Shown piece by piece: positions 47,678-57,780 of a DNA stretch of 64,000 nucleotides. This DNA comes from Flectonema sp. DT1601 (taxonomy: Eukaryota; Euglenozoa; Diplonemea; Diplonemida; Diplonemidae). The first letter of the stretch is position 1. Each line of letters begins with the position of its first letter. Below the pieces are notes generated by a model. The model worked only from the letters and a program-made list of their open reading frames with translations. It had not been told where the DNA came from and ran no database searches. The DNA lies in contig OZ025787.1 of NCBI GenBank assembly GCA_964019425.1, forward strand, positions 1,426,001 through 1,490,000, in the 5' to 3' direction. The translations under genes and the position numbers were made by a program.

Positions 47678-50600
47678 ATGGAAGGAGGGCTCACAAGAAA
47701 TATTTCAGTACTTCCGAATATTAAGAAGTCCGATACCAACAGTACTGGTCAAAGAAAGAATATTAAGATTGATGACTTACTAGATCCACATCAGTTGTTG
47801 TTGTTGGAGAATGTTTTTTCAAAACATCCGAAGGGAGAGTTATCTGAAGAAGATTTCATAAAGTCATTCAAAGATGTATTGGGTCAGAATATGATAGAAG
47901 AAGATCTACGAACGTGGTTTATGAGAATTGACGCGAATGCCAACGGTTCTGTTGATTGGGATGAGTTCAGTTCACATCTTTTATATCACAATCATGGGGT
48001 GACTGAGAATGGACGTATTAAAGAATACATTCCATCATCACATCAGTTAGAAAACAGACATGCGAGATGTCACAAACAACACGTTAGTAAGATTCTAATC
48101 CACGAAAGAGCAAACACCTATTGGACGTCCTCACACGATGGAATGGTCATCGTTTGGAATCCCAACACACTCCGTCACTCTCATTGTATCAACAACAATA
48201 CTGCTCATCTATGGAGTTCATCATCATCACCTAACACTGTCATGATAACAGACATTTGTCTCAGTCCCAGTAGCGCTTCAATGTATGTTGCTGCAGCAAA
48301 CAGAACTATAAATGTTTACGACATGAGATATGCGCATATAAAAAGATATGTTGGTAGGAAGATTTATAACGAAGTAAAAGAATCAGCTGGGATGACAGGA
48401 ACAATGGCTCAAGGAAGTATAGCAAAGATAAGAGACGCGGAGTCTAAGGCTAAGTTAGAAAAAGGGATCGTCGCGACACAATATCATCCGAAAGTTGATA
48501 CAACGGCTCTACTTCAAATGGAAGATCCGCCATCCTCTCTGGAAGTTGTTCAAATAGCTGAAAGAGAACATCTGATAACAGGTTTGAATAATGGTCAACT
48601 TATAATCTATTCACCTGGAAGGGGAACTATTGTAAGAAGTCTTCCTCCGGTTCAAAAATTACAAACTCACTCATCTCTGATAACCAATACGAGGTATCTT
48701 CCTCAACTCGGAGGGTTTACATTACTAACGTCATCGTGGGATAAAACATTAAAACTAACTGATCTCGAAGTTGGGGTTTGCACTCATATTTTAGGAAATG
48801 AAACCAGCAGGCACTCAGTTTGCTGCATCGATTACAATCCAAATGCGAAGCTGATCGTTTCATCAGGTCCTGAGAGAGAGATCTCTTTGTGGAATCCATT
48901 TATATCTCAGCCATTGGCTTTACTTTCTGGTCACTTAACACCAATAGTTGGAATCGCATTTAATCCTCAAGACAATCAAGTGATATCAATGTCAGCAGAT
49001 AAATGTGTTAAAATATGGGACCTCAGAACTCTAAAACTCTTTCAGTCTTTTGCAGATGACGGACTTGGTGGTGAAGTCGCAATCTCAAGTCACGGATGTG
49101 ACAAAACTTTCACAGCGATGGCATTCGATAACAGAAATCAAAGAATTGTCGCAGCTTCAACCAGAGTTCAAGCATGGCCGATACGACGTTCAATTCCTAA
49201 TTTTGCAGCGGAGTACAGAGGACATGCTGACCAAATAGCAGCCTTACTAATTGCTAACATGTTTGATCAGGTCCTCACATGTGATGTCGGTGGATGTGTC
49301 CAGCTGTGGAACTTATCTACTGGAGAACCAGAATTCCTTTTTAACATAAAAACTCAGGAAGACGCTCGTTGTCACAACGACACTCCATTTGCTCCAACTT
49401 GTGCCTGTCTCGACATCTTTGAAAGGAGGTTTATCGTTGGAGATAATAGAGGTCGGGTTCATATTTTTAATTATTCCAACGGTCAGGACATTAGATGTTG
49501 CCGACCGCAGAGGTCGAAGAAGAAGTCTAAATTCCGAGCAGAGAGAGAGTCAAGAATAAGTGACGTCGTTCACATCGCAAAGACTGATGGATCGTATCGA
49601 TACGTTGTTGCATCTTGTGGTGTTTATCTTTATGTTTTTAATGATTGTGAAAGTACTGGTGTTGGTCCTGCGGCGGCATTCACATCAGAGAAAGATACAT
49701 TAACGATAGAGTGTCAACATGGAATAATATCATCGATAATTGCTTGTTCTCATAATCCTCTCGCAACTGTCGGTACTCTCGACGGAGAGATTATAGTTTA
49801 CAACGTGTCGTCCGCATGTGAGATAGCTGTATATTCGAAGGAAAAATCAACGATATCAGAATCACTGTCAGCAGCTACCAGGCTTCCAAGTCTTCGTGGA
49901 GCTGAACAGCGAACATCTCGACAAGTATTCTTCCTAACTGAGCCATCTGACTGTGATGTCAATAATAATAATAAATGTAATGATTCACTCTCATCTGACA
50001 GTAGCAGCAGCTGTGATATATCATCAGATTCAGACAGTGATAACGAACATATTTGTAGCCTTTTGGGATTTTCTTCAGTTGACCAAAAAAAAGGAATTAG
50101 AAATATGTGTTCTATTCCAGAGAGACAACTTTTAGCAACGATCTCTGTAGGAATTCGAATTGACTTTTGGAATGTAAAAAAACAACGTCACGTTATGAGA
50201 TACGGACTGCAGTACGATAATATCGGAACTTTTGTTGAAATCTGCGTCGATCCTAAAAGTGATTACCTCGCAGCGTCTGATAACACTGGTATAGTAGTAG
50301 TTTTTAATATCTCTCTATTGAACCCTCCAGAGTGTTCTGATATGAATGAGGAATCATTATTTAGAGCTCATGATTCGACTGTAATCGCGATTAGTATAGT
50401 GACGAATGGATTCGTCATCACTTGCGGTGCTGATCTTTATATTAAATTACATTCGTGTAAGGGAGTTCCAGTTGGTTGTTTTGGTCAGTCGTTTAAGGGA
50501 GTCACACCGTGGAATTTGAAAGATCCGTCAACATGGAAATCAAACTCAACAGTAAGTCAATATCACCTTCCTATAAAGAGAACAGGGTCGATGGTTAAAT

Positions 50601-51427
50601 CCCGTAAGAATCGAAGAAGGGAACGATCAGAAAATCGACACCAACGAGAACTCACAAGACAACAACAACAATCATCCGAAGCTTCGTCTTTTCAGGAAAA
50701 GAACGTCCAAATGGATACAAAAATTGAAAAAATCGACAACACAATTTCAAGGATCCCACCAATTCCAGTAGCAGCATCACCAACTTTCTCTAAGAAGAAA
50801 CACTGGTTTAAACAATCACCCAATATATTCATTCCTGGTAAGAGATATAAATTACTTCCTGTTGGATGTCCTAAAAAGCTTCCACTTCTTAGAAACCAAC
50901 AGTCAGAACATGATCAACGGAAGCCAGAACTTCTCAGAGCGAAGACGTTAAGAGCGATGAGAAAACAAATGAAGATATCAAAGCTTCCAAGTGTTATAAA
51001 ATCGACTGCTCTGTGTTGTCAAAACTCTCAACGGAAGGCTGCGATGAGAGAGATTAAAAACATAAAAGTTTCAACACCAGGTGACAGTGCAGACGACACA
51101 TCAAGTCCTGTTAGTATGTCAGGATTAGAAACAAATAAAGAACCGTTATCACCTGAAATCATATCTGAAAGAGTTAAAGAACTTCTCAGCAATCAGTCAT
51201 CTCAATCTCGTTCCCAACATGTCAGCGATATTTCAAAAGCTGTTTTATATCAACGAGAAGTTCATCCGAAGGAGTGGGTTGAAAGAGCAGTTTCGCTGCT
51301 TCCACTAAAAGGAAAATCAGATTTCTATTCCGTCACACATCCAACTGCATCCTGGTCGACTACTATTCAACAAATAGCATCTCGGAAGAGGAATACAAAG
51401 TCTCAACGTCATCAGCCAATTATCTGA
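47678..51427 (+). CDS. EF-hand and WD40-repeat protein (WDR49/WDR64/EFCAB8-like)
   Basis: This 1249-residue protein has an N-terminal EF-hand pair at about 35-100. The second loop is canonical (DANANGSVDWDE, 85-96). From about 130 to 960 there are at least ten WD40 repeats forming two propellers, with motifs such as SWDKTLKLTD, DKCVKIWDLRTL and GCVQLWNLSTGE. A Ser/Asp-rich loop sits near 765-790. The final 280 residues are basic and disordered. EF-hand plus double WD40 is typical of the WDR49/WDR64/EFCAB8 group, found mainly in ciliated organisms and thought to be axonemal. An out-of-frame ATG lies 10 bp before the start. Confidence 0.85.
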   Translation: MEGGLTRNISVLPNIKKSDTNSTGQRKNIKIDDLLDPHQLLLLENVFSKHPKGELSEEDFIKSFKDVLGQNMIEEDLRTWFMRIDANANGSVDWDEFSSHLLYHNHGVTENGRIKEYIPSSHQLENRHARCHKQHVSKILIHERANTYWTSSHDGMVIVWNPNTLRHSHCINNNTAHLWSSSSSPNTVMITDICLSPSSASMYVAAANRTINVYDMRYAHIKRYVGRKIYNEVKESAGMTGTMAQGSIAKIRDAESKAKLEKGIVATQYHPKVDTTALLQMEDPPSSLEVVQIAEREHLITGLNNGQLIIYSPGRGTIVRSLPPVQKLQTHSSLITNTRYLPQLGGFTLLTSSWDKTLKLTDLEVGVCTHILGNETSRHSVCCIDYNPNAKLIVSSGPEREISLWNPFISQPLALLSGHLTPIVGIAFNPQDNQVISMSADKCVKIWDLRTLKLFQSFADDGLGGEVAISSHGCDKTFTAMAFDNRNQRIVAASTRVQAWPIRRSIPNFAAEYRGHADQIAALLIANMFDQVLTCDVGGCVQLWNLSTGEPEFLFNIKTQEDARCHNDTPFAPTCACLDIFERRFIVGDNRGRVHIFNYSNGQDIRCCRPQRSKKKSKFRAERESRISDVVHIAKTDGSYRYVVASCGVYLYVFNDCESTGVGPAAAFTSEKDTLTIECQHGIISSIIACSHNPLATVGTLDGEIIVYNVSSACEIAVYSKEKSTISESLSAATRLPSLRGAEQRTSRQVFFLTEPSDCDVNNNNKCNDSLSSDSSSSCDISSDSDSDNEHICSLLGFSSVDQKKGIRNMCSIPERQLLATISVGIRIDFWNVKKQRHVMRYGLQYDNIGTFVEICVDPKSDYLAASDNTGIVVVFNISLLNPPECSDMNEESLFRAHDSTVIAISIVTNGFVITCGADLYIKLHSCKGVPVGCFGQSFKGVTPWNLKDPSTWKSNSTVSQYHLPIKRTGSMVKSRKNRRRERSENRHQRELTRQQQQSSEASSFQEKNVQMDTKIEKIDNTISRIPPIPVAASPTFSKKKHWFKQSPNIFIPGKRYKLLPVGCPKKLPLLRNQQSEHDQRKPELLRAKTLRAMRKQMKISKLPSVIKSTALCCQNSQRKAAMREIKNIKVSTPGDSADDTSSPVSMSGLETNKEPLSPEIISERVKELLSNQSSQSRSQHVSDISKAVLYQREVHPKEWVERAVSLLPLKGKSDFYSVTHPTASWSTTIQQIASRKRNTKSQRHQPII

Positions 51428-51664
51428 TTTGAATAAAAGTACAGCTTTTTTTTATAATTTTTTTTTGATTGCAGAGCAAGATCGAAATACGGTACTCCTG
51501 TGCCTGTAGATCTGCTCTCTATCGCCTGTTTAGTTTTTGTGCGCTTCTCATTTACACTTCAGCGACCATTAGAGGACAAGCTGTTTTTACTTATGTTTTC
51601 ATTAAAAGGAAAGGAACGTATTTATAAATTCATAAATCATTCTTACTAACAGTGTACTAACAAG

Positions 51665-52378
51665 ATGGAAGCTACGATGCTATTCCCTCGTGAGATTGCA
51701 GTGTTGAGGGCAGTACAAGGAAGCTTTAATCAACTTAGAGAACAGAAACGCAGTGTTGAAGGACTAGTTCTTCAAGTAGCCACACGATTAGATGAAGTAG
51801 GAGAGAGAGTACCAGGTTACTGGAGAGCTGATAATGGTAAAAGAGTAAGAGGATGGTTATTATCTCCGTGTGGATTACCATCGTACCCGAGGATAAGAAG
51901 AGCAACCTCTCCAATGAGAGGTAAGGTGATGTCACCTCCGAAGTATCAGCAGCCGCAACCAGAACAGTCAACTCCAGCAGCAGCACCCACAAAAACATTT
52001 CGCAGAGCCATAACAAAACGACCAGGTGGGGCTTCCACAACTCAAAATATGTTTTCTACATCTCCACCTGAAACACAACTACCCGGATGGGGAGCAGACT
52101 CAGTTCTCTCAGCTCTGGAAATGTTGAATGACCCGACTCCAATCTCAATTAGTAGATCTGTCTCACCGCAGAAGTTTCAACGTCTTCCCTCTGCGTCTCC
52201 TTCAAGTCTGGTGACACCAGACGTACAAATGATTAGAAGTTCTTCACCAGATCTTCCAACAGCTGGTTCTAATCCATCTTCAGTAGTAGCTGCTTCCTGG
52301 CAGTTGTATGATGAGGCTCTTCGTAGATTCTGTGCTGCTTGTGATGAATCAGATTCAAAGATAAGAGGAGGGACATAA
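51665..52378 (+). CDS. Small unknown protein, Pro/Ser-rich
   Basis: This is a 237-residue protein. Residues 1-55 are helical (FPREIAVLRAVQGSFNQLRE...), the middle is Pro/Ser/Ala-rich with several SP and TP sites, and the last 30 residues are helical and acidic. No family was recognised. The start follows acceptor-like sequence (CTTACTAACAG, ending 51652) with a 12-nt leader. It may be a cytoskeletal or phosphoregulated adaptor, but that is a guess. Confidence 0.6.
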   Translation: MEATMLFPREIAVLRAVQGSFNQLREQKRSVEGLVLQVATRLDEVGERVPGYWRADNGKRVRGWLLSPCGLPSYPRIRRATSPMRGKVMSPPKYQQPQPEQSTPAAAPTKTFRRAITKRPGGASTTQNMFSTSPPETQLPGWGADSVLSALEMLNDPTPISISRSVSPQKFQRLPSASPSSLVTPDVQMIRSSSPDLPTAGSNPSSVVAASWQLYDEALRRFCAACDESDSKIRGGT

Positions 52379-52936
52379 GAAATACCTCTTCCAACGACTA
52401 CTTCCACTTCACAACTGGACATCATCATCTGTTGTTGTTGTGACATACGACAGGTCTCAGTGATGATATTAAAGGAACGTTGATTTGTTTATTTTCAAAA
52501 AAAGTAAATCAACTTGTTCAATCCTTATCCGCATTTCAACAAGACTACTTTCAAAATAGAAATTCTCCAGTCTGTAATAAATGATTGTCACGCAGTCAAG
52601 ACCACCACCGTGTGATATTTCTATCGTTCCTACTTAGTCCTCATGTCAAAGTTTCTCATAAGGGTAACCTTTTGACTGTTAGTTTAGTTCCCTTTATTGT
52701 CAATAGAAGTTAACAATTCCTCTCGCGGGTATTATTATAATACAATTGATTGAGTTGAGTCACTTCGTAGAGTTTTTTTTGTTGTTTAGATTTGGTGTTT
52801 TGTGCTGTTTCCTGCTGATGATTGTGTTTTTTTTTATTTTTTTATTTCTTTTCTAAAAAACAGGTGATAAGTGAAAAATATTTTGATTCTGTTGATTTCC
52901 AATCAGATATTATAAGAAAGTAAATGAATATCATAG
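52379..52936. other. Intergenic region, 558 bp
   Basis: This is an AT-rich spacer with a TGT/GTT-rich start (52428-52445) and a T-rich tract near 52826-52853 that ends in ACAG at 52863. No gene or structured element was recognised. Confidence 0.5.
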
Positions 52937-55135
52937 ATGAGGAGATTCACTGTGAACAGGCTACTGCCTTCACTTGTAAGAGGAACTGATTTAACTATTG
53001 AAGAATGTGAGTTCCTCCTTACAAAAAAACACCCAAACAGAAGTTTAGATTACGCAAACGCTGAACTCGTGCGCGAAGTTCTCAGAGCGAAGACAGGGAT
53101 AAAATTGTTTCCATTACAGAGTACGATTCAATGTCTTAAATTATTAAATAATAACATTCCATCTGCACCACTTCAACAAGTACTTCATATAATAGAAGAA
53201 CAGGATCACTACGGAATACTATCGAAGAAGAGTCTGTTGTCTTTAATCGAATTATCAACTGCAGTTGGGAAAATTGACGACATCAAAAAACTAATTTACA
53301 AAACAAGTAATCCAAATGAGGCGATATTACCAAAATATAAACAGATCATGGGAATCGAACCCAAGCCAACCCAGCATGTTCCTCTGCGTAGTGCTATTCT
53401 TAAGTATGACCCACCTGATGAACATTTATTATCGTTATTGAGAAACTGCAAGCATAGTGGAAATGGATTTGTGGAATTGTTGACTGCGGCGGCAGGGATA
53501 CTGTTGGAAAGGCATCCGGAGTCGTACTGTGTTAATATCACAAGTATGACTTTTCTTAATGTTTCACCGTCGATTGTTAAACATGTTGCTGCTATCTGTT
53601 CCTCATTACCACATTCTAATAACCTGATCGATTCATTGGTGTGGATCACTCCTCGGATGCAAACAGATTTCTATCCAGACGTTCGTCTGTTGTCCAGGAG
53701 GGTTGTAATCAACTCATCAACAGATATTAAAAAAATAGAACTGATTTGGGAAAATTTATTAAATCATAAAATGGAAGTTTGTTTGGACCTTACAATAAAA
53801 AACATATCAAAGAAACCGAATAAGAGAAATCAACTGCAAAAATACGACAACAAGAAACTCTGTTCACCAAACATGTTGTATTCATTTGTAACAACTAAAG
53901 AAATGATGAAAGTCTTGGGGAAGGTTGGAGTTATACTTGACACGCTTGTGAAAGCAACTGGTGAGTACATCATAAATAGAAATAGAAAATTAATTCTTCC
54001 AAATGGTAAAGTTATACAATTGCTATTCAAGTACTTGTCTCGCATGGACGATAGTCGACTCACATTCGAAGTACTCTCAACATGCATCCAACGATCAAAG
54101 AATTTAAGTAAATACATCTCACCAAAAACTGCTATTTCTATAACTCAATCAGCTTTGTCTTATTGCTTTAAAACAGAAGTTTTAAAAGATAGAGCAGTGG
54201 AACTGGTGGTGTGCATAATAAAATCATGTTGTATAATTAACAATGCGACGTCCGATAGGAAAGAGTCAGCGAAGCTTTACAAAGATTTACTGTACAGCTA
54301 TCGAAATGAAGAAATTTCATCGCAACTGAAAGAGATTGCGACGCAAGCGACCATAGCGACGGAACGGCATGGGAATGTAGTTCCCATGAGTGTAATGGTT
54401 TTGCAAGAGTTGTTAAAGAGTTATTTATCATTCAATATCGGAAGAGGAATGCTTCCTTCATACCATTTCAATGAATTATTCCGTGCTGGTTGTTGTGAGT
54501 ATCTACTTCATGATCTACCTCCTTCCTTCTTAATCAAATTATTATACAGACTAGCACTTCTAAGGCATAAGACACAATCCTCACTTGTAATAAAAAGTAT
54601 TAATTTATTACTTCAAAAACAACTGTCGAATAAAGATGTTAATTTATTAGTTTGGTCGTCTGCTATGATGTCCGTAACAAGTGATAAGAATTTAGGATTC
54701 GCACTGTCATTGAAGGTGAAGGAGTTGGATTTTAATTCGTTTTCTGATGTTCATTTCTTAAGGATTATTTGGTCTTATTCTTTTTTCGATCAAACTGTTA
54801 GAGTAAAACAGGTAATCCAAAGAATTAAAGAACGAACTCTATCTATTAATATCCTTCCAGTGATTTACGATGGAGTTGTGGATGCTTTTCAGAGATTACA
54901 GCTGAGTCAAACTGAACTTCAAATTGCCTTTCAAAATAGTCTTGATCGACAGCCGCCATCAGCGTCTACTACTTCGAGGAGTCAGGTTGTTCATAAGAAG
55001 ACTAAACTTGATGATATAATTTTGAAGTTTTCGAAGGAAAATAATTTAATTGAGAAGCAGCAACAGCGAAACCAATGGAAGAAAGAAAAAAGACGTGATG
55101 AGAAAAACCTTCTCAAATTAGCTAACTCTGCATAA
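52937..55135 (+). CDS. Large helical-repeat protein, probably mitochondrial
   Basis: This 732-residue protein is almost wholly alpha-helical and rich in Leu, Ile, Ser and Lys, with a basic N-terminus (MRRFTVNRLLPSLVRGT) like a mitochondrial presequence. Helical hairpins repeat along the length. The C-terminus is a charged coiled coil (QQQRNQWKKEKRRDEKN). Size, composition and presequence match the large mitochondrial helical-repeat proteins that are common in kinetoplastids, and resemble the protein at 36086-37846. I see no clear PPR or RAP signature. An AG falls directly before the ATG (CATAG-ATG), so the leader may be very short. Confidence 0.55.
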   Translation: MRRFTVNRLLPSLVRGTDLTIEECEFLLTKKHPNRSLDYANAELVREVLRAKTGIKLFPLQSTIQCLKLLNNNIPSAPLQQVLHIIEEQDHYGILSKKSLLSLIELSTAVGKIDDIKKLIYKTSNPNEAILPKYKQIMGIEPKPTQHVPLRSAILKYDPPDEHLLSLLRNCKHSGNGFVELLTAAAGILLERHPESYCVNITSMTFLNVSPSIVKHVAAICSSLPHSNNLIDSLVWITPRMQTDFYPDVRLLSRRVVINSSTDIKKIELIWENLLNHKMEVCLDLTIKNISKKPNKRNQLQKYDNKKLCSPNMLYSFVTTKEMMKVLGKVGVILDTLVKATGEYIINRNRKLILPNGKVIQLLFKYLSRMDDSRLTFEVLSTCIQRSKNLSKYISPKTAISITQSALSYCFKTEVLKDRAVELVVCIIKSCCIINNATSDRKESAKLYKDLLYSYRNEEISSQLKEIATQATIATERHGNVVPMSVMVLQELLKSYLSFNIGRGMLPSYHFNELFRAGCCEYLLHDLPPSFLIKLLYRLALLRHKTQSSLVIKSINLLLQKQLSNKDVNLLVWSSAMMSVTSDKNLGFALSLKVKELDFNSFSDVHFLRIIWSYSFFDQTVRVKQVIQRIKERTLSINILPVIYDGVVDAFQRLQLSQTELQIAFQNSLDRQPPSASTTSRSQVVHKKTKLDDIILKFSKENNLIEKQQQRNQWKKEKRRDEKNLLKLANSA

Positions 55136-55328
55136 ACAGAGTTGTAGTACGACCGCTTTCGGTTTATTATTTATCCGAATTACGCGAGGATGTCAATATT
55201 CTATTTTCTTTCTTCGTCCAGATAATAATAGAAAACAGTTGTTAAGTTGATCTTTTAGATTGTTGGGTGGGTATTGAATTTAATTTTAGTTTTTCTTTCC
55301 AACAGTTTTATACAGCCTTTTTATAATA

Positions 55329-55712
55329 ATGGGTGTCTGTTCATCGAAGACTGAGATGTCAAGACCGGTTGCACGCAAATCGTCAATCGAAACAATGAAG
55401 AGGAAGGAATGCACTGAAAGCTCTATGTCGAGATCAAGTGGGGAAGCAACCATCCCGCAGGAAGTTAGAAAAGAGGGAAGCAATATTGAATGGTTCCCAG
55501 AGGAGACAGAAAGCAGCTGGTCACTCACTGTTAGTAGTATGAGTCCGAGTGAAGGAGAACCAGAAAGCTTTTTTTTCAATGATGAGCTTATTGCTGAAAA
55601 TGATCTTCGTTCAAATATATCGATCTCACCTCTTTCGATGTCTCTCTCAACGTCGAGAGCGGAAAAATATAGCGTTCCTCCTTTGAGGCTTCCTTGCACA
55701 ACTGTCATATAA
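55329..55712 (+). CDS. Small dually acylated protein candidate (MGVCSSK start)
   Basis: This 127-residue protein begins MGVCSSK: Gly2 with Ser6 is a standard N-myristoylation signal and Cys4 a likely palmitoylation site, as in many flagellar and plasma-membrane proteins of kinetoplastids. The rest is Ser/Glu-rich and disordered. A longer open frame lies on the opposite strand (167 codons, 55286-55789), but the + strand reading has the acylation motif, a good acceptor upstream (TTTCTTTCCAACAG) and agrees with all neighbours. No family was recognised. Confidence 0.6.
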   Translation: MGVCSSKTEMSRPVARKSSIETMKRKECTESSMSRSSGEATIPQEVRKEGSNIEWFPEETESSWSLTVSSMSPSEGEPESFFFNDELIAENDLRSNISISPLSMSLSTSRAEKYSVPPLRLPCTTVI

Positions 55713-57754
55713 ATTGTGAATTCTAAAAACATTCGTCGTGTGGTAATCACATGTTGCATCACTCTGAAGAGCATTCTTGTGGAAATCATGTGACCGCTGT
55801 TTTTATTTGTATGCAGTGTGCTCCGATAAAAAAAAAAAAAAAATATGAAAATGAAAAATGAAAATAAATAATTAAAACAACAAAAATATTAACAAACAAA
55901 AATAACAAAATATTTTTATAAAAAGAGGTGCAAAGTTGCCTGGTAAAACAAGAAAAAAAAAAAGAAAAAGTTTTCTCTTGTAGGCTTACGATTCAATACA
56001 CAAATAAAGCAGAAGAGCGTACTTGAAGTTTTCGGTTGTTCACAACCGGACTAGTTTTCAAGCACTCTATCAAACCTTCGTTTATCCCTTATTTTTTTTT
56101 TTCCAGCTCCCTTTTTAGTTTTTGCTTCTGTAGCTCTGTTCTGTTTCTTTTTTTTATTCGTATATATATATTTTTTTTTCTCCGTTGTTTTTTTCTTCTT
56201 TTTTTTTTTTTCCCGTTCTTATTCTTACACTCTGCCTCAGTTCGACAGGGTACTTCTTTCAACCCATTTGGATATTGTTACATTGTACAGCAATGTGGAA
56301 TATTCTAGAGAAGAAAAAAAAAGAAAAATACAAAGAACATCAGAAGATGTATATTTGGAAAGAAGGAAAAAAAAAAAAAAAAAACAGAGATGGCGTTTTG
56401 ATTCATTTTATTGGTTCTTTTTTTTTTTTATTGTTCTTTTTTTTAATATGGTTGCTCAACTCAGTCTGTCCATTTGAATAAAAAAAAAAAAAAAAAAAGA
56501 GAAAAGAAATCTTTATTTAGAAATAATCACGTCCCATATATTCACGTTGTTCCAGTTGGTGGGAAGTAGCCTCAGCTATTGAGTACTTTACAGTTTTTGG
56601 TGTATTCCCACTATTTTTTTTTATTTTTTTTTTTTTTTGATGTTCGGAAGGATGGTATTTCTTTATGTTGTCACTCTGCGTATTATAAGTAGTTTCATTG
56701 TCACTTTTGATTATTTTCTTTGAGATTTAACGTCATTGCTGAAACCCGGTTCCTTTTTTTTATTTTTATTTTTAAATTTAATTTTTTCAAATTTGTAGTT
56801 GACTTTATTTGATTCAGTTCCTGTCAACAACTCACAGCAAGGTTCCAATTAGTTTGATTAATTTAAAAAGAAATGAATAAGTGCAAAGTAACCACTTTTA
56901 AGACTACCCTGTAAGACGTAATGAGTACAACATTTGAAGACTTCCTTTCCGAACGCGAAGTATAAAAAGAGAAGACTGCTAGAAATAGAACAATAAAACT
57001 TGCTCCCCTTCCCCAAGGTATAGTTTTTTTTTCTTCTTTTTTTTTTTTGAATTACTGCTGTTTGGAATCTGAGTGACCCGTTTCCCACCGTACCTCTCCC
57101 ACTCCCCAACTCTCAAAAGTTATTATTGGTTAGGTTTGTGGTATTGTTTTGGGGTGTGCCCCTGTCTCATTATGCTTTCTATACGGCCTTCAAGGTGGTG
57201 GTGTTTGTGAAGATATTTTTTTTAAATTTCTTTCCTAGTAAGTTCACATCACGGGAATTGGCATTCTTTTTTTTTTTTTTTTTTGTTAACAACGCATTCC
57301 AGCCATGCAGTGGTGGATACTGGCACGGGGCACAATTTTTTTTCTTTTTCCCCCTTCTCCCTCGGCCGAGAAAACTTTACCGGCGCGAGAAAGTGTTTTT
57401 ACGGTTTACTTTCCTCACGGACATGGATGACGAAAAATATTCGGTCTTTTTATATTATTATTATTATTGTTTTTTGGTCTTGCTAGATTACCGTTGCAAA
57501 AATTGTTTATTTTTGAATTTGCAGCGGAATTAAAAAAAAAAAAAAATTATTATTTATTATTGATTTCTTTTGTATCTGTTTCTGTTCCCACTTATTTATT
57601 TATTTTAAAAAAAAAACAATACAATCATCATGACGAAAGAAGTAATGGAAAAAAAAAAAAAAAAAGATTACCTCTCAAGTGTTCAAAAAAAATTTTTTTT
57701 TAAAAAAATATGTTTAGGCTATGTTTGTAGTAGGAAAAAATAAACGAAACGCCC

Positions 57755-57780
57755 CGGCAATAATATAGCTGTTATTGCCG
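57755..57780. repeat. 9-bp perfect stem-loop
   Basis: CGGCAATAA (57755-57763) pairs exactly with TTATTGCCG (57772-57780) around an 8-nt loop; flanking CC/GG could add pairs. It lies in a complex patch within the desert. Confidence 0.5.

Noticed and set aside
55286-55789. 167-codon minus-strand ORF opposite the MGVCSSK gene
   Set aside because: All other genes are on the + strand, and the sense frame has an acylation motif and acceptor. Kept as a finding rather than a gene.
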